Shown one piece after another: positions 1-9,887 of a stretch of 64,000 bases of DNA (the stretch's first letter is position 1; each line of letters starts with the position of its first letter). The translations under genes were made by a program, and so were the position numbers. Where the stretch lies: the NCBI GenBank assembly GCA_905182485.1, contig CAJJBO010000029.1:1-64000 (forward strand). The letters run 5' to 3'. Origin of the DNA: an uncultured Luminiphilus sp. GTDB lineage: Bacteria > Pseudomonadota > Gammaproteobacteria > Pseudomonadales > Halieaceae. Below the pieces are notes generated by a model. It made no database searches. It was not told the origin of the DNA and saw nothing but the letters and a program-made list of their open reading frames with translations.

Positions 1-2
1 TG

Positions 3-475
3 CAGGCGCTCTCGATCGGCGCGTATGAAGACTTCGTTCAACTGGTTGCTAATGGCCGAGGCATGTCACGGGACGCGGTGGAGCAAGTCGCTGACGGCCT
101 GGTGTGGACGGGCCAAGAGGCCGCTGCGAATGGGACGGTGTGCTAGTCCTTGCGCTGGAACAGGCTGTCGCCGCGGCCGCCTCGCTCGCCGGTGTTGAGC
201 AATGGCGGACCCGACGAACTAGCGTGCCGCCTTCCTTTGAAAGTCTGTTTATCGAAGAGCTGAGTCGCTCTTTGACTCAGTCAGTCTTGCCAAAGGGCGC
301 TTGGTTTCAGGCGCTAGCCAATAGTTTTACGCCCGTCGTTAAGAGCGTGTCGAGTTTGCGCGATCCCGCGCTTAATCTCGATGTGCAGTTGAACTTGTCA
401 TGTGCGCACCAATACCATGATGTGTCGGTAAAGCATGGGAATCAGGGCGCAGGAGCAGGGCGGCGGCTTAGTTGA
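3..475 (+). CDS. sppA: Signal peptide peptidase SppA (protease IV), C-terminal part, frameshifted
   Basis: Only the last ~155 residues are in the window. The opening reading frame gives AYEDFVQLVANGRGMS, then VWTGQEAAANGTV, which is the SppA signature 'RGMS…V…VWTGQ.A…NG.V'. That frame stops at 144–146, while the next frame (from 104) continues with LALEQAVAAAASLAGVEQW and a typical SppA tail ending in a CAHQYHDVSV-like stretch. One indel near 135–150 therefore splits the gene. SppA is an inner-membrane serine/lysine-dyad protease that degrades cleaved signal peptides in the periplasm; its catalytic Lys and Ser lie upstream of the window. The 3' end overlaps the convergent phosphopantetheinyl transferase gene by about 34 bp. 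Identification is secure; the frameshift is probably a sequencing error. Confidence 0.8.
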
Positions 476-1224
476 TTTCCAGTCGCTTTGAGCACTGATT
501 GATCAACGACCAAGGCAATGACTTGATCAGTGCCAACAGGCTCGACGACGGCAAGAACATTGCTTGCCACTGTCGCGTCGCTGATCTGTGCCGTCAATCG
601 ATAGAACGATGCGTCCTCTTGATGAACGCTGACGTCTCTGAATCCCACCCAGCCTCGCGTGATCGGGAATTGATATTTGTAAAACGCTTCTTTTATTGAA
701 AACAACACGGTGGCTTGTCGCGATTGCGCCGCCGACTCAAGTTGCAGCAGGTGTTCGGTTTCCTCTTGGGTAAATAAATTTGCCCATAAGTGACGATCGA
801 TACGCCCTGTCGTCTCGATGTCGATACCCACCGAAGTGACCACTGAATTCTGTGCGACGACCACAGCACAATACAGCTCATTATGAGAGATGGATCCAAC
901 GATACCCGTGGGCCAGAGAGGTTCTCGCTTAGGTCCCGATGCAATGGTCTGGGCATCGACGCCGATACGAGCCAGTAACTCCCTTGCGAGGACTCGGCCG
1001 GCGGTATATTCCCGTTGCCGAGAGGTGACCGCATTGATCACGGGGTCTAAATCGCTCTGATAACGCGGTTCCTGGCAGTCTTCGATTGCGCGAAGCGCTA
1101 ATTGGAAGACATTCTGGGGAAGGTTAACAGTATCAAAAATCATGACAGTGCATTGATTAAAAATGCCTCTCGTACCCTGACGAAAAAAGCTTTGGCAGGA
1201 CGCTGCTTCATCTGGTGATGCCAT
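442..1224 (-). CDS. 4'-phosphopantetheinyl transferase (EntD/Sfp superfamily)
   Basis: The 260-residue protein has the PPTase motifs in order: GPKREPLWPTG then SISHNE (about residues 98–116), the Mg-binding GIDIE (133–137), and FSIKEAFYK (175–183). It would transfer phosphopantetheine from CoA onto a carrier-protein serine. The WPTGIVGSISHN arrangement is of the EntD type, which often serves siderophore or secondary-metabolite synthetases, but no such synthetase lies in this window. An internal Met at residue 28 (near 1143) is a possible later start; the longer start is kept because the residues before the core fit EntD length. It is convergent with sppA. Confidence 0.85.
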   Translation of the reverse strand: MASPDEAASCQSFFRQGTRGIFNQCTVMIFDTVNLPQNVFQLALRAIEDCQEPRYQSDLDPVINAVTSRQREYTAGRVLARELLARIGVDAQTIASGPKREPLWPTGIVGSISHNELYCAVVVAQNSVVTSVGIDIETTGRIDRHLWANLFTQEETEHLLQLESAAQSRQATVLFSIKEAFYKYQFPITRGWVGFRDVSVHQEDASFYRLTAQISDATVASNVLAVVEPVGTDQVIALVVDQSVLKATGNQLSRRPAPAP

Positions 1225-1400
1225 CGCGTCCCACGCAGTTTAAGCCTATGAGCAGCACAGTGCACTGCAATCACCGTGATGCCCAAGTGTGATAGTGATC
1301 CTAGACGCGATGGTGGCATGAGATCGATGAACGAAGAGGGACATTACGGCCAATTATCGGTTTACGGACTGTGCGCTGTGAGTCATCCGATCACGTCTCG

Positions 1401-1979
1401 CTACGGTAACCACCTGCCACCGGGAAGGTGAGGTTGGGTCTGTGCAACCGTCTCGTCATAGAGTGACTGGAGTCGACGGGTGCTTCCGTTCTGGTAGCGT
1501 CGAGAAATCATGGTCATTGGGAATAAAGTGACATCGGCATCTCGGTGGCTCAACGCTCGTGAGCGACCGGCGTTATCGCGATAGACAATCCAGCTCATAT
1601 CGAGATGACTGCCGAGCAGATCCCCAAACACCACGCCCATCGCTTGGAGTGTCAAGGTGTCGGTCGACGGCACTAGGCCATCGTCGAGTAGTCTTTGCAG
1701 CGTATCGATGTCGCGTATCGCTTGGCCTGAGAGATTGCGTCCTAGACGATTGGCGAGCTGCTCAACGCGGACTCGTTGGTCCGACATGAACTGTTGATCG
1801 ATTGCGGTGAGTGGCTCGATACGAACCCCTAAATCAGTGTCTTGCCCCGCGCTCAGTGTCGAATACACTGCCAAGAGGCCCAGCAAACACAGTTTGCCCA
1901 CTTGATTTGCCAAATAGTGAGAGCGAATGGCATTGTGTGGTTGTGAATCTCGGTCCGTAGTGGATAATTGCGGCACCAT
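1401..1979 (-). CDS. Secreted DUF3806-domain protein
   Basis: The protein begins with a hydrophobic segment ending ..LAVYSTLSAGQ, a plausible signal peptide. The C-terminal half carries the DUF3806 pattern (GVVFGDLLGS, then MSWIVYRDNAGRSRAL, then LFPMTMISRR). The function of DUF3806 is unknown to me. The frame stays open up to 2078, but a start there would overlap the divergent dapA start (2023), so the ATG at 1979 is preferred; it leaves a 43-bp intergenic space shared with dapA. About 192 residues. Domain assignment is from pattern memory, not a search. Confidence 0.65.
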   Translation of the reverse strand: MVPQLSTTDRDSQPHNAIRSHYLANQVGKLCLLGLLAVYSTLSAGQDTDLGVRIEPLTAIDQQFMSDQRVRVEQLANRLGRNLSGQAIRDIDTLQRLLDDGLVPSTDTLTLQAMGVVFGDLLGSHLDMSWIVYRDNAGRSRALSHRDADVTLFPMTMISRRYQNGSTRRLQSLYDETVAQTQPHLPGGRWLP

Positions 1980-2022
1980 ATTTTCTGTCCTTGCTGGCCG
2001 AGGCATCCCCCGGAGTGAATCG

Positions 2023-2895
2023 ATGATAACCGGAAGCATTGTTGCGTTGGTAACGCCCATGCACCCTGATGGTGCCATTGATTGGGCAGCGATGGCGACT
2101 TTGATCGAATATCATATCGAGTCGGGTACGGCGGCGATTTGTGTCGTCGGGACGACTGGCGAGAGTCCGACGTTAACGGTGCCCGAACACTGTGAGTTGA
2201 TTCGCTTTGCGGTGGAGCAGTCGGGTGGCAGAATTCCCGTTGTGGCGGGGACCGGCGGTAACTCAACCCATGAGGCGATCGAATTGACCGTGGCGGCTGC
2301 CGAGGCAGGTGCTGATTACTCACTGTCGGTAACGCCCTATTACAATAAACCGACTCAGGATGGGATGTTCCAGCATTTTCAAGCGGTAGCGCGGGCCGTC
2401 AACCTGCCCATTATCTTGTATAACGTGCCGGGTCGGACCAGCTGTGATTTATTGAATGACACGGTGATCAAACTCAGTCAGATCGACACAATCGTAGCGG
2501 TAAAAGATGCCACGGGTGACGTCGCAAGGGGTGCTGAGCTGATTAGTGCTGTACCCGATGGATTTGCCGTATTTTCAGGAGACGACGCAACGGCGTTGGA
2601 GTTGATGCGTCACGGCGGTCAGGGCAACATTTCGGTAACAGCGAATATTGCCGCACCCGATATGGCGGCAATGTGTGACGCCGCCTTTTCGGGGGACTGG
2701 GAGGCCGCCACCGCGATTGACGCACGCTTAGCCGACCTAAATCACTTGTTGTTTGCTGAATCAAATCCCATCCCGATCAAGTGGGCGATGGCATTCCGAG
2801 GTATGATCAGCGAGGGCATCAGATTGCCGCTGACACCCTTATCGTCAGGACACCACGCTGCACTGCAGCGCGCACTGGAGGCATACTTCGCGTGA
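2023..2895 (+). CDS. dapA: 4-hydroxy-tetrahydrodipicolinate synthase
   Basis: This enzyme condenses pyruvate with aspartate semialdehyde, the committed step of lysine and diaminopimelate synthesis, in the cytoplasm. The 290-residue product has the family residues at the same positions as E. coli DapA: Thr44–Thr45 in VVGTTGESPT, Tyr133 in ILYNVPGRTS, Arg138, and the Schiff-base Lys161 in VAVKDATGD. The start is the ATG giving MITGSIVALVTPM; the frame extends further upstream but that part is not DapA-like. Its stop overlaps the GTG start of bamC (GTGA). dapA followed by bamC is a conserved gammaproteobacterial pair. dapC, dapD and dapE lie further on in the same window. Confidence 0.97.
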   Translation: MITGSIVALVTPMHPDGAIDWAAMATLIEYHIESGTAAICVVGTTGESPTLTVPEHCELIRFAVEQSGGRIPVVAGTGGNSTHEAIELTVAAAEAGADYSLSVTPYYNKPTQDGMFQHFQAVARAVNLPIILYNVPGRTSCDLLNDTVIKLSQIDTIVAVKDATGDVARGAELISAVPDGFAVFSGDDATALELMRHGGQGNISVTANIAAPDMAAMCDAAFSGDWEAATAIDARLADLNHLLFAESNPIPIKWAMAFRGMISEGIRLPLTPLSSGHHAALQRALEAYFA

Positions 2896-3924
2896 TTCGA
2901 TTAGGGTTGTGTATTGTTCTCGCGGCCACCTTGGCAGGGTGCAGCTGGTTGTTAGGCGAGGATGGATTGTTTCCAGACAATGCCAGTCGCTACCAGACTG
3001 CGCCAGAGCTGGCGCCGATTGATGTTCCGCTCGAGTTATCCACCGAATCGATACAGCCGGATTATCCAGTACCGGCAGTGACGGAAAGTGCTCAACTGGC
3101 CGCGCAATTTGAAACCCCTCGACCACGCCACTGACAGCAAATAACCAAGCCGATTCCGTTCGGATACAGAGCCTGTCTGATGAGCGTTGGGCACTGGTCA
3201 ACGTTGCGCCGGGAAAATTATGGCCACAGGTCAGGGCTTTTCTAACGACCAGCTCGATCGGCGTATCGTCAGTCGACGCTGAGGCCGGGTCTGATTGACA
3301 GCCAATGGTTTCAAGTTGGAGGAGCGAGATCTGGCAGTCAGATTTCGGTTTCGTGTTGACACCGGCGTGCAACGCAACACCTCGGAGCTTCACGTTTTAC
3401 AGCAAGATAGAGGCGTTGAAGAGGTGAGCTGGCCGGAGCAATCAGACGATCAAGAGCTTGAGCGTCAGATGCTGCAGGATGTGGCTCAGTACCTTGCTAA
3501 TAGCGCGGACGCGGCACCGATCTCGATGATGGCAGATCGAGCAATGAGCGATTCAGGACGAATTGCGCTCGAGGATACTGAGCAAGCGACGCGGATTCGA
3601 CTCAAGCTTCCATTTGATAGGGCTTGGGCGTCTGTCATCAAAGGGACAGCTGCCGCTGATTTTGCCATCGATGACCGAGACCGCAGTCAGGGAATTCTCT
3701 TTGTCACGTTTATTGGGCCTGAAGACGAGGATGAGAGTGGCTGGTTTGATTGGCTGTGGGGCGGCGAGGAAGAGCACCCCTTGGCAGGGCATCGATACCA
3801 AATAAAGCTTGATCGTATCGATGCAGACGCAGTGCTTATCACACTGCACGGACCTGAGGGAGAGGCCGTCGATCGCCGAGATCAGCAAGCACTCCTGACG
3901 ATCCTGCGAGGAAATATCACTTAA
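2892..3924 (+). CDS. bamC: Outer membrane assembly lipoprotein BamC (NlpB), frameshifted
   Basis: BamC is a lipoprotein accessory of the BAM complex, whose core BamA is encoded at 23.5 kb here. The GTG start overlaps the dapA stop. The N-terminus is a lipoprotein signal with lipobox LAGC (Cys about residue 17). The reading frame is broken twice: 2892–3134 carries the signal and N-terminal linker, 3135–3294 continues in another frame (SLSDERWALVNVAPGKLWPQV), and 3295–3924 carries the helix-grip domains (LPFDRAWASVIKG…, FDWLWGG…GHRYQIKL). The pieces together make a normal-length BamC. The stop overlaps the next start (TAATG). The breaks are likely consensus errors because the protein is intact when frames are joined. 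Confidence 0.85.
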
Positions 3925-4721
3925 TGCGGATCGCGTCCCTCGGCAGCGGTAGCAAAGGGAACGCGACGTTGGTCGACACGGGTGAAACGCTCGTGCTGAT
4001 AGACTGCGGTCTGCCTCGCAAAGAAATGGACCTGCGTCTGGCCTCGCAGCAGGTCACCGGGAACGATATTGACGCGATTTTGGTAACCCATGAGCATGGG
4101 GATCATAGCCGCGGCGTTAGCGCACTGGCTCGAGCCTACGATCTCCCCGTTTTCCTCACCGCAGGTACCGCATCTAGTCGCCAATTTGCGAGCCTCACCC
4201 GTCGTGTGCTCATCCGGCCTGGCGACCGTTTTGACTTGGGTGATTTGCAGATAGCGGCGGAACCCGTGCCACATGATGCGCGTGAACCAGTCCAGTACTG
4301 CCTGCAGCATGATCATTTAAAACTGGGGATTCTGACTGATCTGGGCAGTATCACCCCTCACGTGCTTAAGGCTTTTGCGCAGTGTGACGCTTTGGTTTTA
4401 GAGTTCAATCATGATCCTGATATGTTGATGAGAGGCCCGTATCCGCGCTCGATCAAAACTCGCGTGGGGGGCGACTTTGGCCACTTAGCGAATGCCCAAG
4501 CGAGGCAGTTTCTTGATTGTGCTGATACCACCAACCTAAAATTATTGTTTATTGCGCATTTGAGCCAACAAAATAATCGCCCGGAGCTGGCTGATGCCAT
4601 GTTAGCAGGCTGGTCAGATCGAGAGCACTGCACGATTATTCATGCGACGCAAGAAAGCGGCTTTGAGTGGGTTGATGTCGATCGCGTTAATACTGCGCCC
4701 AAGGCGGCTGTCAGCGCGTAG
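3924..4721 (+). CDS. MBL-fold metal-dependent hydrolase (YycJ/VicX-like)
   Basis: The 265-residue protein has the metallo-beta-lactamase metal site THEHGDH (His56, His58, Asp60, His61), preceded by the opening strand MRIASLGSGSKGNATLVD typical of the YycJ/VicX branch. A late EFNHDPDM is another likely metal-ligand region. These are cytoplasmic Zn/Mn hydrolases, probably phosphodiesterases or nucleases; the substrate is not known. Translationally coupled to bamC, as in many gammaproteobacteria where dapA–bamC–MBL–purC are linked. purC does not follow here; instead there is a convergent acyltransferase gene. Confidence 0.85.
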   Translation: MRIASLGSGSKGNATLVDTGETLVLIDCGLPRKEMDLRLASQQVTGNDIDAILVTHEHGDHSRGVSALARAYDLPVFLTAGTASSRQFASLTRRVLIRPGDRFDLGDLQIAAEPVPHDAREPVQYCLQHDHLKLGILTDLGSITPHVLKAFAQCDALVLEFNHDPDMLMRGPYPRSIKTRVGGDFGHLANAQARQFLDCADTTNLKLLFIAHLSQQNNRPELADAMLAGWSDREHCTIIHATQESGFEWVDVDRVNTAPKAAVSA

Positions 4722-4724
4722 GTG

Positions 4725-5592
4725 TCAAGTGAAGTCATCGGGCGGTCGGTGTTTCCAGCGGCGGTTGGACCACAAAAAGCTCTCGGGTTCCTCCCGGATC
4801 GATTCTTCCGCGACGCGAGCATAAGCTTCGATGATCTCTTCGGGCGTTGCCTGCCCAGGCGCCTCCGTTATCGGCATGAGTTGCAGGTGATAATGCCCGC
4901 GCGACTCCCGCCGACAGCGAGCAAACATCACGGGGAATTGAGTCAGTTGGGCGATGGTCGCCGGTCCAGTAAAAAAAGCCGTCGGTTGATTAAGCCATTG
5001 TGTCCAGTAGACGTTATCGCGTTGTCCCGGTGATTGGTCGGCTACCAGTACCAGTGCGCGGCTGCGCCTGCGGTGCTTGAACGACATGTCTCGGCCACCT
5101 GCTCACATGAGAATGGGTTGCCCACCAAACTGACTTCTCGCTTCGTAAGCGAATCGATCTGCTCCCGCGCTGTGAAGGCGTCGGTAGACGGGATCGATTG
5201 CCATTCCGGTATGGGCATTCGCAGCGTGCATCATCCATTCCCAATTACCTTGATGAATGGTTAACACGATGACGGATCGTGTCTCGATTCTCGGAGAGGC
5301 GGTCTAACTCATCTATCCCTCCTACCGTGACTCTTTTTGCGAAATCATCAAGGCTCATACGTGAGGTATGAAGGATCTCCATCGTGACATCGGTAAACTG
5401 TCGATAAAAGCGCTGGGCTACCGCTTTGCGCCATTCGGCATCTTGCTCTGGAAAGGCGTTATGTAAATTGTCAGCCACGACTCGTGCGCGGTAACGGAAA
5501 ACGGTGCCCAGTAATAATGCAGCCAAACTCGACAACCCATATTTAATCGGCAGTGGCAGCAGCGCGAGTGTTCTATAGAGCCAATAGGTCAT
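4725..5592 (-). CDS. Lipid A late acyltransferase (LpxL/HtrB family), frameshifted
   Basis: This inner-membrane enzyme adds a secondary acyl chain to Kdo-lipid A. Three frames must be joined: 5592–5245 gives the N-terminus (MTYWLYRTLALLPLPIKYGL, then FYRQFTDVTMEILH); across 5270–5240 another frame gives the catalytic HQGNWE (HX4E) followed by WMMHAANAHTGM; and 5087–4725 gives the C-terminus (LVADQSP, then TAFFTGPATIAQ, PVMFARC). At least two indels therefore interrupt it. Every LpxL motif expected is present, so the gene is probably intact in the cell. Its start overlaps the stop of the upstream leucine-rich lipoprotein by one base, suggesting co-translation. LpxL versus LpxM specificity cannot be decided. 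Confidence 0.8.
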
Positions 5593-6140
5593 TAGGATCG
5601 ACAGTGCTTTGGAAGGGTGATGACAAGTTGTGGGCGCATCTCAGTCGAGGCAGGGCACTGCAGGGTCGCGTTACCGGAGAGATCAAGTTGACGAATCTTG
5701 ACCATGCGCAACACGGGAATTGGATCGATTATTTTATTGTCATCTAGCCAAAGTGCCTCGAGCTCGACGAGCCTTTCGAGCACCAACAGATTGCGGATGC
5801 GATTGCCGCTGAGCTTCACTGTTTTAAGCCCCGTAAATTGCGCTAGCCCTGCCAGCGTCGTAATGCCCCCATGACTGCAATTAAGTGATGTTAAGGCAGC
5901 GAAAGTGGCCGCTTTGTCATCGTTGAGTGTTTGTTGTAGGCACTGTGTTAGTGCCGTGTCTTCCACGCCAGAAACTGTCGCGACGGAGGCCGCTTGGTAA
6001 ACTGGGACATCATTCATCGTGATGTCATAGCGATCCAATGTCTCGCAGCTGGGTAGCCACAAAAGGATCGCCGCCAGCAGACAGAGAGACCGATGGCTAA
6101 AAACGATACTCAGTGAAATCATATAACGATTAAGATACAC
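5592..6140 (-). CDS. Leucine-rich-repeat lipoprotein, unknown function
   Basis: The 182-residue product has a hydrophobic signal ending in a lipobox-like WLPSC (Cys about residue 32). It then has leucine-rich repeats in the second half (FTGLKTVKLSGNRIRNL, VELEALWLDDNKI, IRQLDLSGNATL). Paired Cys residues in the mature part (CLQQ, NCS, LQC, HC) suggest periplasmic disulfides. Met7 (6122) is an alternative start. It forms a two-gene operon with the lipid A acyltransferase downstream (one-base overlap), so a role at the envelope is likely, but nothing more specific can be said. Confidence 0.7.
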   Translation of the reverse strand: MYLNRYMISLSIVFSHRSLCLLAAILLWLPSCETLDRYDITMNDVPVYQAASVATVSGVEDTALTQCLQQTLNDDKAATFAALTSLNCSHGGITTLAGLAQFTGLKTVKLSGNRIRNLLVLERLVELEALWLDDNKIIDPIPVLRMVKIRQLDLSGNATLQCPASTEMRPQLVITLPKHCRS

Positions 6141-6171
6141 GGGCGATCAGTCAAGCATGGCCCCTCATTGA

Positions 6172-6960
6172 ATGCAAATTACTCCCCCTCAGCTTTCAGA
6201 CCGCACCGCTAGGCAGGTTGTTGTGAGACCAGTGCTCGGCGAATCACCGCTGCGTGCCCAAGCCGCTGCAGCGCAACTGACCTTGCCTTATAACCCAGCA
6301 CTGAGGTCAGACGACATTGAGCTGATCGTGGGGGAAGCAGGCGCATGGCTGGAAACAGCGGGGCTAAAAGTAGCGATACGCTACGATTCGGCGGCCATGT
6401 TGCACCGACGTCATGGTGGCCAAAATGAGCTGCTAGGCAGGGCGGTTGGTGTCAAGAGTGATCGACACCCTGTCGTGTTCGATGCCACGGGTGGTTTAGG
6501 GCGAGATGCCTTTGTCCTCGCTGATCTGGGGTGTCGGGTAACTCTATGTGAGCAAACTCCAGCACTGGCCTGGCTGTTACAGGATGCGATTTTATGCGCG
6601 CAAGTGAGTCGCCATGAGGCCGTTCGTGATGCGGCCGGGCGAATGACGGTTCATGCTGGTAATAGTGAAGCGCATTCGCTGGGCGCCGCAACCGTGATTT
6701 ATATCGACCCTATGTTTCCGGAACGCAAAAAGGCGGCGGCGGTTAAAAAAGAGGCGATGATGCTGCAGTACTTATCCGCGTCCAATAATGATGGGGGAGA
6801 GTCGTTAATGAACTGGGCTTCTCAGCAGGCCGTTGATCGTATTGTGGTCAAACGCCCAGTGAAGGCGCCAGTGCTGGGTGAGCGAAAAGCGTCATTCAGT
6901 TTATCCGGTAAGTCCGTTAGGTTTGATGTGTTTGTTCGCCATGCCCAAGCGGGTGAGTGA
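6172..6960 (+). CDS. rsmJ: 16S rRNA (guanine1516-N2)-methyltransferase RsmJ
   Basis: RsmJ methylates G1516 of 16S rRNA using S-adenosylmethionine. The 262-residue product has the family SAM motif DATGGLGRDAFVLADLG (104–120) followed by VTLCEQ, and the catalytic-type YIDPMFPERKK further on. It also has the late RIVVKRP segment. Length fits the family (about 250). It is divergent from the lipoprotein gene, with only 31 bp between starts. Recognition is confident. Confidence 0.93.
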   Translation: MQITPPQLSDRTARQVVVRPVLGESPLRAQAAAAQLTLPYNPALRSDDIELIVGEAGAWLETAGLKVAIRYDSAAMLHRRHGGQNELLGRAVGVKSDRHPVVFDATGGLGRDAFVLADLGCRVTLCEQTPALAWLLQDAILCAQVSRHEAVRDAAGRMTVHAGNSEAHSLGAATVIYIDPMFPERKKAAAVKKEAMMLQYLSASNNDGGESLMNWASQQAVDRIVVKRPVKAPVLGERKASFSLSGKSVRFDVFVRHAQAGE

Positions 6961-7720
6961 GAGAATAGCCGCCGCTGCAGCCAGAGCAGGGCGAGTGTTC
7001 CGGTAGAGAGAACCATTAGCGCACAGTGCTAGATAGCGCTGAAAAAGCGCAGTAGTGCAGAGGAGTGGTAACGTTGACGATAGCGAGTTGCGTTTGGATC
7101 GGGATTGAACATCTCTCCAAACACCTTGCAGTGGCAGCCGTTTCGCCTCATCGACGCAGTCGGCAGGTGTTTTGTGGGCGGCTCGCGGCAGTAGAAGACC
7201 TCAGGGCAGCGGTCAATGAGCAAACATTCATTGGCCAATCCGGCGATTTAGCGCCGGAGTGGCATGATGCCGATGCGGGAACCATCATTCCCTGCGGGTT
7301 TGTTGTCTGATCTGGCCCCTGCTAGCGGTTGAGGAGGTGGTATTGATGCTGCCGCCTTGGGACGCAAGACATCATCCAGCGTCAACCGAAGCGGGATGTC
7401 AGGTGCCAGCAGAAGTGCCATTAGAAGTGCCATTAGAAGTGACTTTGGAAGTGACTTTGGATCACGCCAGAGGTTTTGTTGAGAGCATTGCCATGAGTGC
7501 CGCCGCCGCGAGGGCGGTGATGTCGTCACCTGAGAGTATCGGCATGACGATCTTGTCCCCGACCACGCCAGCCCTTACCGCTTTAGGTGCCGGACTTCAG
7601 GCGTTGACGAAGCGTGGGCCGATGTCGAGCGATCATGGTGGCAGGACCGGCGCCTGCAGCTTGCGCTAATGCAGCCGGCACAGTGGCTTAGTGAGCGAGC
7701 GGCGCCGAAGCGTTAGATCG
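6961..7720. other. 760-bp stretch without a resolvable gene
   Basis: Between rsmJ and the end of dapE no frame on either strand gives a continuous recognisable protein. Plus-strand pieces look coding in places. One frame ends WADVERSWWQDRRLQ and stops at 7716, which has a natural-looking composition, and 7065–7310 is open in another frame. A frameshift-riddled gene is therefore possible, in keeping with other genes of this window. I cannot assign a family. The stretch contains the 12-bp tandem repeat listed separately. Confidence 0.4.
7412..7459. repeat. 12-bp tandem repeat, four units in two pairs
   Basis: Two copies of GAAGTGCCATTA (7412–7423, 7424–7435) are followed directly by two copies of GAAGTGACTTTG (7436–7447, 7448–7459). 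All four share GAAGTG and differ in the second half. In the open plus-strand frame they encode EVPLEVPLEVTLEVTL. Because the unit is a multiple of three it would change the length but not the frame of any protein here. Confidence 0.9.
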
Positions 7721-8872
7721 TCACTCAGCGGGTAAAAGCCGTTTGAGTATTGCCAGATAGAGGGCAGTGAGGGTTGGGATATCTGCCATGCTGACGCGCT
7801 CATTGCACTGGTGGATGGTGCTATTAATGTGGCCCAACTCGACTACCTGCGCGCCGGTGGGTGCGATGAACCGGCCGTCAGATGTGCCCCCGCCAGTCGA
7901 GACCACAGGATCAAGCCCGGTGACCGCCTGAATACTGTCTTTAATCGCATCAAGCAGTGCGCCCGGCTCGGTCAAGAAAGGCTCTCCACTCAGTGACCAC
8001 GTCAGATCGTAGCGCAGTCCGTGTTGTTGAAGAATCGATTCGCATCGACTCTTAATGTCGGCAACGGTGATTTCTGTACTGAATCGCAGGTTAAAGATGA
8101 CCTCGATGCTCGCGGGGATCACGTTAGTGACGCCGTGACCTGATCTTACGGTTGAGATTTGCAAAGCAGTGGGATCGAAAAACGTATTGCCGTTATCCCA
8201 TTGCTCGGTTGCCAGTGCATGCAATGCTGGCAATGCCCGGTGTATCGGGTTGTCGGCTAGGTGCGGATAGGCAATGTGTCCCTGCGTGCCGTGAATGACA
8301 AGCGTCCCGTTAATGGATCCTCTTCGCCCATTTTTCACGAGGTCACCAAGCTGTCGCGTGCTGGAGGGCTCACCCACAATGCACCAGTCGATTTGCTCGC
8401 CCCGCTCGGTCAGTGTGTCGACCACCTTAATGGTTCCGTTTTTGGCCGGCCCTTCTTCATCTGATGTAATCAAAAAGCCGATTCGACCCCTGTGGTGCGG
8501 GTGTTCTGCGGCAAACTGCTCGCAGGCTACGACCATTGCGGCCAAGCTGGCCTTCATATCGGCAGCGCCACGGCCGACCAAGTCTGTTCCCGCCTCGGTC
8601 GCGTGGAAGGGGTCCGATTGCCACGCCGACTGATCGCCGGGTGGGACTACGTCGGTATGGCCGGCGAAGACGAGCAGGGGGCCTTGGGTTCCTCGTGTTG
8701 CCCAAAAATTATCGACTTCGGCAAATCGCATGGGTTCACAGATAAAACCCGCCGCGCTGAGTCGATCCATCATTAATTGCTGACAACCCGCATCCTCGGG
8801 TGTGACGGATGGACGCGCGATTAAGGCTCTCGTCAGCGCGAGCGTTGGGTCTTCAGGATCAATTATTGACAT
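7721..8872 (-). CDS. dapE: Succinyl-diaminopimelate desuccinylase
   Basis: A cytoplasmic di-zinc M20 peptidase-family enzyme that removes succinate from N-succinyl-LL-DAP in the lysine/peptidoglycan pathway. Visible metal and catalytic motifs: [12 protein letters not shown] (His72, Asp74), [12 protein letters not shown] (catalytic Glu and bridging Glu), GEPS, and the closing GGTSDGRF. 383 residues from the ATG at 8872, chosen over the ATG at 8884 because [18 protein letters not shown] is the family start. The start lies inside the end of dapD (about 14-bp overlap), so the two are translationally coupled. Confidence 0.96.
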   Translation of the reverse strand: MSIIDPEDPTLALTRALIARPSVTPEDAGCQQLMMDRLSAAGFICEPMRFAEVDNFWATRGTQGPLLVFAGHTDVVPPGDQSAWQSDPFHATEAGTDLVGRGAADMKASLAAMVVACEQFAAEHPHHRGRIGFLITSDEEGPAKNGTIKVVDTLTERGEQIDWCIVGEPSSTRQLGDLVKNGRRGSINGTLVIHGTQGHIAYPHLADNPIHRALPALHALATEQWDNGNTFFDPTALQISTVRSGHGVTNVIPASIEVIFNLRFSTEITVADIKSRCESILQQHGLRYDLTWSLSGEPFLTEPGALLDAIKDSIQAVTGLDPVVSTGGGTSDGRFIAPTGAQVVELGHINSTIHQCNERVSMADIPTLTALYLAILKRLLPAE

Positions 8873-9875
8873 GCAACATCTCATTCAATGCAATGGCAGA
8901 CTGGTTGGTCAGACATTGCACCGACCCCGTGGTTGAATGGCGCCGAAACAAAAGATCGGGCCGGCCGGCCAACGTGCGCGCCGACACGGTATCGACCACG
9001 TTCCCTGACTCATCTAATAGACTGACCTTGGTACCAGCAGTGATAAAGAGTCCTGCTTCAATCGTGCAACGGTCGCCCAAGGGAATACCCAGTCCAGCAT
9101 TCGCTCCAATAAGACATTCGCGACCGACGGAGATAATGATATCGCCGCCGCCTGATAGTGTGCCCATAGTAGAACATCCCCCTCCAAGATCGGAGCCTGT
9201 CCCCACCCAAACCCCGGCTGAAATACGGCCCTCAATCATACCGGGGCCTTCAGTGCCTGCATTAAAATTGATAAACCCCTCATGCATCACGGTGGTCCCT
9301 TCTCCAAGATAGGCGCCAAGCCGAACTCTTGCTGTGTGGGCGATGCGTACGCCAGCTGGCACAACGTAATTGGTCATTTTGGGGAACTTGTCCACGCTGG
9401 AAACCTCAAGGACGGTCCCTCGTAGCCGAGCATCTAGCTGTCGTTGCGGTAGCTCAGTGAGATCGACGGGCCCTTGGTCAGTCCACGCGACATTGGGTAA
9501 CAAGCCAAAGAGCCCCGTCAGATCAGTCTGGTGTGGTTTGACCAGCCGGTGCGACAGGAGATGCAGTTTGAGATACGCCTCTTCAACCGAGCTCGCGGGG
9601 CGATTATCGGACTAGCACCGCAGCCACGATGGGCCGATCCGTCTCAATGCCAGCCGGCTCGCCAAGTCGCCCAGCGTGCTCTCGCCCATCTTCGTGCAGC
9701 ACGGTGGCGAGTTCGCGCAGTTGCGCGCTGTCCAGGCGGCCTGTCAACGCCGGTCAGTCGGTCGCAGAGCGCCCCACGTCACATGGCTCAACGGCTGAGG
9801 GTAGAAGACGTCGAGCGTGCCTCCCGCTGCGTTCTCAGAGGCGATCCCCAGACCAAATCCATGCAATGCGCCCAC
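8859..9875 (-). CDS. dapD: Tetrahydrodipicolinate N-succinyltransferase (long Pseudomonas type), frameshifted in the N-terminal third
   Basis: DapD succinylates tetrahydrodipicolinate, using a left-handed beta-helix trimer. The C-terminal 214 residues (8859–9503) are intact: [73 protein letters not shown]. The N-terminal domain is present but broken over several frames between 9503 and 9875, with [20 protein letters not shown] at the start and [16 protein letters not shown] before the junction. This matches the ~344-residue Pseudomonas-type enzyme. The likely start is a GTG at 9875 with GAGGAG at 9889–9884 eight bases upstream. yffB precedes it and dapE overlaps it, as in Pseudomonas. Confidence 0.9.
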
Positions 9876-9887
9876 GGTAGTGACTCC

